Of a stretch of DNA of 19,086 nucleotides, positions 1-7,334 are shown piece by piece. The translations under genes were made by a program, and so were the position numbers. The stretch lies in assembly GCA_035297385.1 (NCBI GenBank), contig DATGZD010000164.1, positions 1-19,086 of the forward strand. The letters run 5' to 3'. The notes beneath the pieces are model-generated. The model saw only the letters and a program-made list of their open reading frames with translations, was not told the origin of the DNA and searched no databases. Numbering within the stretch: the stretch's first letter is position 1; every line of letters begins with the position of its first letter. The DNA comes from UBA11855 sp035297385. GTDB lineage: Archaea > Thermoproteota > Bathyarchaeia > Bathyarchaeales > Bathycorpusculaceae.

Positions 1-433
1 ACTATCAAAATTTAACTTCCCTTTTTCTTTTGTCCAAAACAAGTACTCTATTACTGCTTTATAGTATTTTGAAACCATGTTTTTTAGGTACTTTTTTTAG
101 TTTGTTTTAGTGATTGTTCTTTGTGATTGTTCGATTTTAAAAATTTGTGCAAAATGAAATTCTAAGTATTCACTACGGCTTCTTCATTGAAGATGTGCTT
201 CTTGATCTGTTTTGTTTAATACCTGTTTTGAGAATGCTACACTCACAGGTCTTTTATGCATGTAAATGTTTTTGATGTTGTTAATATTTAACTATTGTTG
301 TTAAAGCTTAACAACAGCCTTTTTTAGTAAAATCAGCTTAATTTAGCTTTAGAATTTAATATTAACCTTGAATTTGAAATAGGTTTATCTGCCTATCTCA
401 ACAGTGTGTGCCCACCCTAATTGCATGCTTTTA
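1..433. other. AT-rich non-coding stretch at window edge
   Basis: No reading frame here looks like a gene on either strand. The stretch is very AT-rich with long T runs. Its only clear structure is the inverted repeat at 297-315, listed separately. A gene lying left of the window could end near here, but no coding sequence enters from the edge. Confidence 0.6.
277..326 (+). terminator. Possible hairpin plus T-run; repeated GTTGTTAA
   Basis: GTTGTTAA (297-304) and TTAACAAC (308-315) form a perfect 8-bp stem around a 3-base loop, followed a few bases later by a run of six T. A further copy of GTTGTTAA lies at 277-284, exactly 20 bp upstream. The hairpin plus T-run looks like a terminator for plus-strand transcription coming from outside the window. 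The extra direct copy would instead suit a protein-binding site. Neither reading can be settled here. Confidence 0.3.
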
Positions 434-757
434 TTATGAAGAGAAACATTTAACGTATTGTTCAATTATTAATAATCGAGCATCAATTTCTCGCTGTATT
501 AATGGATCAGGATATTCTTTTTTTGCTGTTTTCAATAATTCCTTTGCTAATAATATATGATTAGTCTTAGGCTTGAAGAGTTCACTGAACTTATTATGAT
601 CAAAGAATTTTGGTAAATTACAAACATAATTATTTGGAAAAGCTCCTTTGTCTAAATCAACAACTGCAAAATGTATAGAATAATGTTCTTCACGTGTCCA
701 ATCGCCTCCTCTATAGTGAAATTTTTTTCGAATAGACAATCTGTAAGTTGGCGTCAA
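434..757 (-). CDS. Unrecognised 107-residue soluble protein
   Basis: I do not recognise this family. The only upstream start in frame is TTG at 757, directly after an in-frame stop. It is preceded by AGGAT at a suitable distance for a ribosome binding site. The product has no signal peptide or membrane segment. It is rich in charged and aromatic residues, with a basic N-terminus (IRKKFHYRGGDW) and a predicted helical second half from about residue 60 that contains many Lys, Glu and Leu. It has a single internal Cys in the CNLP motif (about residue 46) and one near the C-terminus. The balanced composition and lack of low complexity make a real gene more likely than a chance frame in AT-rich DNA. 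It stands alone, with non-coding DNA on both sides. Confidence 0.55.
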   Translation of the reverse strand: MTPTYRLSIRKKFHYRGGDWTREEHYSIHFAVVDLDKGAFPNNYVCNLPKFFDHNKFSELFKPKTNHILLAKELLKTAKKEYPDPLIQREIDARLLIIEQYVKCFSS

Positions 758-1136
758 ACATCAAATCCTGCAAATCTTCAAGTAGAACAAGGATAAGCGA
801 CAGACTGCTTTTCAGATTTGTTAATTCTGTATTCAAATTTAGAATAACTAAAATGCTAGTATTGTCGCTTGAAATTCTATTCAGTTATGTGAATCTACTA
901 ATTAGGCACATAATTTGTGGAAAAACAATTTCAAAAAATCTATCTGTGAATTTTTTGGAGTTCGAAATAGGTGTACTTATCAACATAACTGTCACATCAA
1001 AAGTTTCCAAAAACATGTGAGGTTGTATTCTTCATTGTTGGTTTATTATTCTTTTAATTATCTGTTGAATTCTAAGAGTATAGTGATTGAGACGGTTAGT
1101 CGGAATTCTGACAGTCATCTTTTGAGGGAGATAGTT
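758..1136. other. Non-coding stretch between two small genes
   Basis: No convincing gene. A plus-strand frame of about 90 codons (748-1020) crosses this stretch, but its product is a biased mix of Ser, Ile, Leu and Asn with no family features, and its start lies inside the opposite-strand gene. A Shine-Dalgarno-like GAGGGAGAT at its right end serves the next gene. Confidence 0.5.
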
Positions 1137-1587
1137 ATGAAAGAGGCTATAGCCACCGCATTCAAGGTTGAAGCAGGTTTGAAGAGAGTTGTCGCTTTCG
1201 CTGGCATAAGAGTCAAGAAGGGTAGAAAAGCGGCGCATTTGCCTGAACATCCAGCAGTTAGCGTTAGAATGGACAATTGGAATAGGTTAGAGCCGGGGAT
1301 AGAATCATGGAGTTACTGCGAAAATAGATAGTGCTGATCAACTAAAGTCGTATGCGCAAGAATCTGTTGAGAGTCCAGTGACTAATGAACGAGAACAGTC
1401 AACTGAAACTTTCAACAGTATTGGTTCTCAACAACCAGCCAATAATTGCCTAACTTGTGCTAACTTAATAGGCTGTGATCTCCGCAATAGATTGTCTCCT
1501 AAATCAGTTCAGTCAAATCTGAGTGTTGTTCCCTGTAATCTTTCTAATCGTAAAGATTTAGGAATAAAGAAACAGATTAAAGAATAA
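1137..1587 (+). pseudogene. Small Cys-motif gene, apparently frameshifted
   Basis: Two plus-strand frames seem to be parts of one gene. The first starts at ATG 1137 behind a good Shine-Dalgarno (GAGGGAGAT) and runs 64 codons to TAG at 1329-1331; it is basic, with motifs such as RVKKGRK and HLPEHPAVSVR. The second frame is open from 1303 to TAA at 1587 and has only a weak GTG start at 1378. Its upstream codons (from about 1306) still read like protein, with AKIDSADQLKSYAQ. A shift of one base between 1303 and 1331 would join them into about 150 residues. The second part carries CLTCANLIGC (about 1450-1479), which matches CINCASLECC in the 57-residue gene at 10230. Function is unknown; the Cys spacing suggests metal binding. 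Alternatively these are two independent small genes. Confidence 0.4.
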
Positions 1588-1658
1588 TTGATCTGCAGCA
1601 TTATTATTTGGAATCAAGATTATACGTGCTTTTTGCGAGCAGGTCAGATTTTGGCACA

Positions 1659-2030
1659 TTACCTCATTGATTCCTTGAATTTCTCTGAAAGTGATTTCAT
1701 CTTACCATGACTCAACACTTTAATTGTAGTATTCATTTTGACTGGTAAGCCAATTTCCCTTAGAAGTCCAAGTAACTGATCCCCTTCCATCTCACTAATC
1801 TTTTTTTCCATCGCTAGCCTCACAAGTATATGCTCTACCTCGATCATTGCACTTGGAAACTGTGCTTTTGCTGTGTTAAAAACTTCCCAAGCTCTTCCTT
1901 TAAAAATTCTGCCGAGAACTTGGTTAGCATTACTATCTTCTTCTTTCTGTTGTCGAGTTGCCATCCTTTTTTGAAGTTCTCGAAGTCTTTTTTGCTTTAG
2001 AGTTTCTAGTTCTTTGTCACTCATCTGCAT
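1659..2030 (-). CDS. PDCD5-related archaeal DNA-binding protein
   Basis: The product is about 123 residues, within the 105-135 usual for the archaeal PDCD5/TFAR19 family. The opening MSDKELETLKQKRLRELQKR is the family's charged N-terminal helix. It is followed by a Gln/Glu-rich linker and a compact helical domain from about residue 40 (GRIFKGRAWEVFNTAK), ending in a basic tail. Such proteins are small cytoplasmic or nucleoid double-stranded DNA binders in archaea; their exact role is unsettled. The C-terminal half diverges from the classic family, so a related but distinct helical family is possible. Starts at TTG 2033, ATG 2030 and ATG 2024 are all in frame. ATG 2024 gives the typical MSDKE start, but none has a strong ribosome binding site. 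The gene is single, with a hairpin-forming repeat about 80 bases upstream (2113-2141). Confidence 0.65.
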   Translation of the reverse strand: MQMSDKELETLKQKRLRELQKRMATRQQKEEDSNANQVLGRIFKGRAWEVFNTAKAQFPSAMIEVEHILVRLAMEKKISEMEGDQLLGLLREIGLPVKMNTTIKVLSHGKMKSLSEKFKESMR

Positions 2031-2112
2031 CAATACTTTGATTTCAATATTTGGAACTTAGAAATGAATAGGTACTTAAATTTTCACTACAAAAGCATAA
2101 GAATATGCTTGC

Positions 2113-2141
2113 ATCATTTCTAAATAATCTCTAGAAATGAT
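2113..2141. repeat. Perfect 10-bp inverted repeat, 9-base loop
   Basis: ATCATTTCTA at 2113-2122 and TAGAAATGAT at 2132-2141 are exact reverse complements around a 9-base spacer. It sits about 80 bases upstream of the PDCD5-like gene. It could be an operator for that gene or the hairpin of an unannotated RNA. Confidence 0.6.
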
Positions 2142-2512
2142 CAAAACAGTTCATATCAGGCGCATTGAAGTACACAAACACAGATAATTTTCACTCATTG
2201 AAATCTTGAAAGTAAATTATTAATACGTCTAGCCCAATATCGAGTCCAGAATTAGCTGACACAATATAGAAAAAGGAAACAGAGAATACACTTATGTCCC
2301 ATTATATTCCAATTGTATTATATTATGTGTTAAATGGCTTAGCTTATGAAGAATTACAACTGATTTTCCTAACAGCATTTGTCTACAAGATTTACAGTAA
2401 TGGAATTTCATTCTAGTTTTTTCCTCCAAATTTCCTGATCTTTTTGGTTTTTGTTTCTTGTACACTGAAAAGTATTGTGTATGTATGATAAGTCAAACGG
2501 AATTAATAATCA

Positions 2513-2540
2513 TTAGTTGTAGCATCATAACTACAACTAA
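2513..2540. repeat. Perfect 10-bp inverted repeat, 8-base loop
   Basis: TTAGTTGTAG at 2513-2522 and CTACAACTAA at 2531-2540 are exact reverse complements around CATCATAA. No gene lies within 300 bases on either side, so neither a terminator nor an operator role is obvious. A structured RNA or mobile-element remnant are options. Confidence 0.6.
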
Positions 2541-2802
2541 GAACTGATTTTGTAGAAAATAGACTAGTCAGAACATTAAATGTTTATCAATAACCTATCA
2601 GACTAAAAACCAAGCAGTAATCTTTCTAATATCTCAATCGCGCTTGTATCAAAATTTTGCTCCGTCATCTACTCTTCATACGTGAGCTGTGAAACTCGGT
2701 AGCAGTTTTTGATTGAGGTTATGGCATTGAGTTATAATCAGCTGTACTGCTTCCCAAAGAGGATACATTTTGTTGCTCCAAAGATAAAGAAAGGTTAAAC
2801 TG

Positions 2803-2810
2803 TTATAAAT
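2803..2810 (+). promoter_or_regulatory. TATA box of the 293-residue membrane protein gene
   Basis: TTATAAAT ends 34 bases before ATG 2845. With archaeal spacing this puts the transcript start around 2830-2835, giving a leader of about a dozen bases, consistent with the lack of a strong Shine-Dalgarno. Confidence 0.5.
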
Positions 2811-2844
2811 AGAACCTTAAGTATTGTTGGTGTGAGAGTTAGAG

Positions 2845-3726
2845 ATGAGCGGGGTTGCTAAACCTAGACTAGCAGTTTTTGTCGTTGCAGTGGTCTTCTT
2901 TGTTTTTATGCTGATTATTTTCGTAAACTCGTTTCCTGCAGATTATCGAATAGCTAATAACGACATGGGAAGATACCTAAGCACAGGGTCATTAACGCCC
3001 CTTTTTCATCTCGCCTCAGAGTTAACAGGCGAAGTAGGTGTTATACTTCGGTTCGTTGGCGCCTGCTTTTTTTTAGCCACTACATACATATTCCTCAGGA
3101 AAAAACTTGTCTCATGGTCGATCCTGAGAAAAGCTGTGCTCTTAGAAGGCATCTACTATCTTTTTAATATTCCATTTATTGCTTATCTTTTCGTCAGAGC
3201 TTTCACTTCTCCGGGTGCAAGCTCCGCAGCCATTTTAACGTACTATGGAGCTGCAATTTCTTATGCCGGTCAGATACTATTTGTTACACCGGTATTCCTT
3301 ATGCTGTATCGAAAGCTCTCAAACAGTGTTCACGACCGTCGCGAGATTGCTAAGTGGGGTGCACTTGCCATTACAGGCTTCATTCTTGGACTGTGGGTTA
3401 AGCACTTCATGCTGGCTATCTATGCAATAGGCATTGATTTTTCAAGCACCTTCCATGCAGTAGGATCTCTCGATTCAATCTTAACTCTGCTAATCGCTGC
3501 ATTAATTATGATTGTAATCTTTATACCACTTTACAGGAAAACAAGTATTCGCTTTAACGCAAAAGTGCTTGGAGCCGCCTTCATTGTAGCCGGTTTGTAT
3601 GCTACAATTTACCTGTTAATCTCATTAGTCGATGAGCAGTACATGAACTGGCTAAGCCTAATTGATTGGTGGACGATAATCTTCATAGTATTAGGATTAG
3701 GCTTTCTAATCAGAAGAAAAGAATAG
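2845..3726 (+). CDS. Unrecognised eight-helix membrane protein
   Basis: The 293-residue product is almost wholly hydrophobic. I count about eight membrane segments, near residues 10-31, 63-82, 92-118, 127-153, 170-192, 205-228, 240-262 and 270-288, with basic loops such as LRKKLVSW, YRKLSNSVHDRRE and YRKTSIRF between them and a basic C-terminus (IRRKE). A loop of about 30 residues after helix 1 (DYRIANNDMGRYLSTG) probably faces outside. No catalytic or transport motif is recognisable. ATG 2845 fits the TATA box at 2803-2810. Codon use and composition agree with a real gene. It stands alone, with non-coding stretches on both sides, so context gives no hint of the substrate or role. Confidence 0.75.
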   Translation: MSGVAKPRLAVFVVAVVFFVFMLIIFVNSFPADYRIANNDMGRYLSTGSLTPLFHLASELTGEVGVILRFVGACFFLATTYIFLRKKLVSWSILRKAVLLEGIYYLFNIPFIAYLFVRAFTSPGASSAAILTYYGAAISYAGQILFVTPVFLMLYRKLSNSVHDRREIAKWGALAITGFILGLWVKHFMLAIYAIGIDFSSTFHAVGSLDSILTLLIAALIMIVIFIPLYRKTSIRFNAKVLGAAFIVAGLYATIYLLISLVDEQYMNWLSLIDWWTIIFIVLGLGFLIRRKE

Positions 3727-4284
3727 CAAGAATTTCATGCTTAAAGAGATTTATACCAAGGTTTCCGACAAAATTTTGTTGAATCTTCTTGACGGTTATT
3801 CCTAGAAAAAAGAATAATTGAGTCGAGAGGTACTCTATGTCGCTTATCAGATTACTACTATCTTGCATTCGCCATCATAGAGATAATCAGGATATTCAGT
3901 ATTCACTGAAGCTTCTTATAAAGAACAAACATGGAATCCACCCACAAACGTAATAAATCAAGAAATGAGACTTAGTCAGGCTCTGGGATAGTATCGTTGA
4001 ATCGTTTAGAGATTTAAGTTAGCCAATACTATAAACTAATTGGGCTCTTAGAGTTAGACAGTGAAGTAAAAACAATCGAACAACACTGATTGAAAGGAGA
4101 CCCTCACTGCCTAACTCTCGATTCACTTAGTTTATGGTATTGAGAATTTAAGATTTTTGCATTAAATACGTAAAAATATAGCGCTCTTTATTCATATTAG
4201 AACTTTCTATTCTATTTTCTATACCTATGTTCCATCAAGAATTATATCCGAGTTTTCTAGCATTACGGAATAGCGCAAATAAGA
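3727..4284. other. Non-coding stretch containing a long inverted repeat
   Basis: No credible gene on either strand; the longest plausible frame is about 38 codons from 3858 with no support. The notable content is the 119-bp inverted repeat at 4024-4142. The right end carries the ribosome binding site region of the next small gene. Confidence 0.55.
4024..4142. repeat. 119-bp nested inverted repeat (structured RNA or MITE-like)
   Basis: Three nested complementary blocks share one centre. Outer: 4024-4039 (CAATACTATAAACTAA) pairs with 4127-4142 at 15 of 16 positions. Middle: 4050-4064 (AGAGTTAGACAGTGA) pairs with 4104-4118 at 14 of 15. Inner: CAATC 4073-4077 pairs with GATTG 4088-4092. The outer and middle stems are separated by internal loops of 10 and 8 bases. 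The weaker match TTTAAGTT / CTTAAATT continues outward. No ORF is inside. It could be a structured non-coding RNA, a miniature transposable element or a cruciform site. Its length and symmetry go well beyond chance. Confidence 0.75.
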
Positions 4285-4286
4285 GT

Positions 4287-4292
4287 GGAGGT
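4287..4292 (+). promoter_or_regulatory. Shine-Dalgarno GGAGGT that selects TTG 4300
   Basis: GGAGGT lies seven bases before TTG 4300. The upstream in-frame GTG at 4285 overlaps this site, so it cannot use it. This supports TTG as the real start of the small membrane protein. Confidence 0.7.
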
Positions 4293-4299
4293 TTTCATA

Positions 4300-4530
4300 T
4301 TGAAGGACACGATCTTAGATAAGGTTGCAACTTTTATTGTTGGTCTAATATTCATGCTGTTGTCTCTGCTCGTTATGGTTCCCTTACCGGCTGGCGAATC
4401 GTGGATATGGCTGCCTCTTCCTTTTTCACCCTATTTAGAGTTCATTCTTGGAATACCGCTTTTTACGATGAGTCTATTGCTTATAGTAGATATTCTGAAA
4501 AAACCCGTTAAAAGCTCAAATCTTCCGTAG
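4300..4530 (+). CDS. Small two-helix membrane protein, unrecognised
   Basis: The 76-residue product starts at TTG 4300, chosen for the GGAGGT seven bases upstream. It has two membrane segments, about residues 8-28 (VATFIVGLIFMLLSLLVMVPL) in outline and 48-66, joined by a loop rich in Trp and Pro (GESWIWLPLPFSPYLE) that probably lies at the outer membrane face. The N-terminus (MKDTILDK) and C-terminus (KKPVKSSNLP) are charged and likely cytoplasmic. I know no family with this pattern. It lies convergent to the large surface protein gene that ends at 4641, and about 160 bases after the inverted repeat, with no partner on its own strand. Confidence 0.65.
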   Translation: MKDTILDKVATFIVGLIFMLLSLLVMVPLPAGESWIWLPLPFSPYLEFILGIPLFTMSLLLIVDILKKPVKSSNLP

Positions 4531-4640
4531 TCTGTGAATAAGATAGAAAATAGAAGCAAATCTGAAGTAAACTAAATCATTCCATAAGAATAGAACATTA
4601 CTATTAGTCTTAGCGAATCGTGAAAGCTTAAGATTTAGCT

Positions 4641-7133
4641 TTAGAGCTTTAGTTTCAAGCTTCTCTTTCTATTAAACACAATTGTAAAGACAGTACTCAG
4701 CGCCATTACCATAACAAATATTGCTCCAGAGAAATCTTCCGGCACAACTGTCTGTCCGAGATTAATAGATATGCTGTGGGTGCTATGGAAATAACTAAAG
4801 TGAACAAGCCATGAATCCAACCCAGACGTTATTGTATGCTGGATTAGTGAGCCGTCAACGTATATCTTCAGTTTTGTAGCATCTGAAACTAGGTTCTTTG
4901 CGATTCCCACATCAACAAAGCCTTCACTTCCAGATGGACCAGTAACAGTAAAATTGAGTTCGCTGGTTACGGAATCAAATGATAGTGCAGATACTGTAGA
5001 GTTGGAAATCACGGAGAACACGTTCTGGTTCGAGTAAGGTGTCAGCGCTAATGTGACAGTCTGATTTGATGGCGCAATGTAAGTGCTTCCACTATATTCT
5101 GCTTTAACAAGAAAGTTGCCTGATACGGAAGGCATCCATTGAGCTGAGAATGAACCATCAGAACCTGTATAAACCGAGGTAAGGGTTTGCCAAGAACCGC
5201 CTCCATCTACACTTGATGATAGAGTTATTGATGCGCCTGAAACGCTTGTCTGATTCAAGAACGTTAGCTTGCCATTAATGGTTGCCGTTAATCCAGTATA
5301 AGTGGTGCTGCTAGAGCAAGACAGGGTAATTATGGAAGTTACTCTGTTAGCCGGCGGAGGAATATTCTGACCCAATGCAACTTTAACGATTACTTTGGTT
5401 TGAGAGTCCTCTATGGACACAAAGTGTTGACCTACATCAGCGGTTGGTATACTCACTGTCGCAGTGAAATAACCTACTACATTTGAGATCGACGTTCCAA
5501 TTATAGCAGCGTTACGCCATTGATCGCCAGTGACGGTGCCAACAACTGCTGATCCATCCCATCGGACATAAACAACATCGTTTGGATGGAACCATTTTCC
5601 AGTGATTGTTAAGCTATTTCCAGGTAGAACAGTCACTGTTGAGGCTAAGTTAGTTCCATTTCCAAACAACCCGTTGGCTGTCTGACCACCAACCGTTTTC
5701 AATCCTCTAGCATATTCATTATAGGTAGCGTAGCAGTAAACCTTGCCTTGACTTTCTGTCCTGAAGGAAATTGGGTAAGTTGTTTCTGAACTATCATAGC
5801 TACTTAATGATTTTCGAAGGTCTGGCATTTCAACGTTGAACTCTATTCTTCCTGCTGAGTCACTCGTTGTAACGCTAAGTGGACTCCAAGTACCATAAGT
5901 AGGATCTTTATAGGAAATGGTAATTGATGAAGATGGAGGATAACTTGTTCCACTAAATTGAACTGAACTGCCGCCTGGTCCAGAGGATGGTGAAAGAAAC
6001 AGATAGGCAGAAGACATGTAGATGCTTATTATAAATCGAACCTGTGAATCCTCAATAGACAGAAAATGCTGACCTGCATCAGCTATTGGTACAGTAATAG
6101 TAGTGAAGAAGGACCCCGCTGAATCTGAGATTGAACTACCAATTATCGCTGCATTACTCCATTGGTTACCTGTTACAGTACCGACTACAGTGGCTCCGTC
6201 CCATCTGATATAAATAACGTCGTTTGGATGGAACCATTTTCCAGAAAGAACCAAGCTACCGCCAGATACTACGGTGACAGTCGAAGCCAGATTAGTTCCA
6301 TTTCCCCAAAGGCCAGTAGCAGTCTGATTCGCAACCATCTTTAGCCCCCTTGAAAACTCGTTATAATCCGCGTAGCAATAAACAACTCCATTAATCTCAG
6401 CTCGGTAGGAAACTCGTGTGTAAGTTTCGGAAAAGTCACCTGAACGAAGGGATTGTCTAAGATCAGGCACTTCTGTAGTAAATGTGAATCTCCCCAAGGC
6501 ATCAGCGTTTGCGCTTGTTAGAAAATTCCATGTGCCAAACGAGGGGTCGAGATAAGAGATAGTTACAGAAGAAGACGGTGGAAAACCCAAACCAGTGAAT
6601 TGAATTGTTACGCCGCCTGGTCCAGAGGGTAGATTAGCCTGCAAGCTAGCAGAATAAATTACCGTGTAAACCGTGATAAAGACGTCTGTGACTGCAACGG
6701 ATGATGACGCCTGATCAAATGCTTTTATAGCATAGTTTCCTACAGGCACATTTTGAGCAATAGTTCCGTTAATCCAATTATTTCCGACAAGCCACACGCC
6801 TTGTGCGCTTGTATAGTTAACAACAACTGTTGGATTAATCAGCTGAGATAAGGAGAAACTCGGAGAATACACCAAATCGCCAACCGAAACCTCGGGATTG
6901 TTATCATGGCTCATAAGCAGATACATTTGATTTCCGCTCCATGTTACCTGCCCAAAATAAAGGTTCACACTGCTACCCGCTTGCACCTGTTGTCCAGTAG
7001 AGCTTGGAAGCTTTCCATTTACGCCTATATATCCTGATGAAGATGAGACAAAAGGAATTAGACTTGATGAAAAAACACTCAAAACCAATATGATGAGTAG
7101 AGCGAAACTTAGTTTTGTCACTGCAATCCCCAC
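4641..7133 (-). CDS. Membrane-anchored cell-surface protein with a 214-residue duplication
   Basis: This is an 830-residue exported protein. A signal peptide covers about residues 5-34. A C-terminal membrane helix at about 802-820 is followed by a basic NRKRSLKLKL tail, so most of the chain is outside the cell. A first beta-rich region (35-160) precedes two copies of one unit: SGPGG 170/384, KWFHPND 299/513 and GQHF-SIEDSQ 354/568, all offset by exactly 214 residues. An Ig-like unit (about 600-695) and a domain with HSTHSISI (784-791) follow; the last resembles a domain common before the anchor in archaeal surface proteins. NxS/T sites for N-glycosylation are frequent. Adhesion or S-layer association is inferred. 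GTG 7133 is in frame, and GTG 7121 behind GGGG is an equally good start. It is divergent from the glycoside-hydrolase-like gene. Confidence 0.85.
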   Translation of the reverse strand: MGIAVTKLSFALLIILVLSVFSSSLIPFVSSSSGYIGVNGKLPSSTGQQVQAGSSVNLYFGQVTWSGNQMYLLMSHDNNPEVSVGDLVYSPSFSLSQLINPTVVVNYTSAQGVWLVGNNWINGTIAQNVPVGNYAIKAFDQASSSVAVTDVFITVYTVIYSASLQANLPSGPGGVTIQFTGLGFPPSSSVTISYLDPSFGTWNFLTSANADALGRFTFTTEVPDLRQSLRSGDFSETYTRVSYRAEINGVVYCYADYNEFSRGLKMVANQTATGLWGNGTNLASTVTVVSGGSLVLSGKWFHPNDVIYIRWDGATVVGTVTGNQWSNAAIIGSSISDSAGSFFTTITVPIADAGQHFLSIEDSQVRFIISIYMSSAYLFLSPSSGPGGSSVQFSGTSYPPSSSITISYKDPTYGTWSPLSVTTSDSAGRIEFNVEMPDLRKSLSSYDSSETTYPISFRTESQGKVYCYATYNEYARGLKTVGGQTANGLFGNGTNLASTVTVLPGNSLTITGKWFHPNDVVYVRWDGSAVVGTVTGDQWRNAAIIGTSISNVVGYFTATVSIPTADVGQHFVSIEDSQTKVIVKVALGQNIPPPANRVTSIITLSCSSSTTYTGLTATINGKLTFLNQTSVSGASITLSSSVDGGGSWQTLTSVYTGSDGSFSAQWMPSVSGNFLVKAEYSGSTYIAPSNQTVTLALTPYSNQNVFSVISNSTVSALSFDSVTSELNFTVTGPSGSEGFVDVGIAKNLVSDATKLKIYVDGSLIQHTITSGLDSWLVHFSYFHSTHSISINLGQTVVPEDFSGAIFVMVMALSTVFTIVFNRKRSLKLKL
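4743..6680. repeat. 642-bp tandem duplication inside the surface protein gene
   Basis: The two protein repeats are visible at DNA level with a 642-bp offset. For example CGTTTGGATGGAACC and the bases after it occur identically near 5579 and 6221. Third codon positions differ widely elsewhere, so the duplication is old and kept in phase by selection on the protein. The duplicated unit proper covers about 5390-6640. Confidence 0.6.
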
Positions 7134-7292
7134 TCTTATAATTATAAGAAAGACAATGTATTGATAAAACTATCGGTCTATTATTTCATTCAATTCTAAA
7201 ACATCGATAGAAAGACATCTTTGACATTCATTTTATTTCCAACTGATGGTTAGCAGTAAAATAGTAGAAACTAAGCTTATGAAAAATTGGAG

Positions 7293-7302
7293 AACTAAAA
7301 GG
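7293..7302 (+). promoter_or_regulatory. Likely TATA box for the gene at 7335
   Basis: AACTAAAAGG lies 33-42 bases before GTG 7335, a normal archaeal TATA position for a transcript with a short leader. The start codon has no good Shine-Dalgarno, consistent with that. Confidence 0.35.
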
Positions 7303-7334
7303 TTTTTTTACCTAGTTCAAACATACATACAATT

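Larger units (their letters stand above)
2034..2844. other. Long non-coding stretch with two perfect inverted repeats
   Basis: About 800 bases without a credible gene on either strand. It contains two perfect 10-bp inverted repeats (2113-2141 and 2513-2540), a weaker stem-loop near 2701-2755 (AGCAGT with ACTGCT, and an inner TGATT with AATCA), and the promoter of the next gene at its right end. A 40-codon plus-strand frame (2294-2416) lacks a ribosome binding site. I saw no tRNA. Confidence 0.55.

Noticed and set aside
111..132. TGATTGTTC repeated twice 13 bases apart
   Set aside because: Only two copies of nine bases in low-complexity AT-rich DNA.
957..971. GGAGTTCGAAATAGG resembling a tRNA T-arm loop
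   Set aside because: The flanking bases do not pair as a T stem and no acceptor, anticodon or D arm can be built around it.
748..1020. 90-codon plus-strand frame
   Set aside because: Starts inside the opposite-strand gene, biased composition, no ribosome binding site and no family features.
2294..2416. 40-codon plus-strand frame in the gene-free stretch
   Set aside because: Hydrophobic and protein-like, but without a ribosome binding site or promoter; in AT-rich DNA such frames are common.
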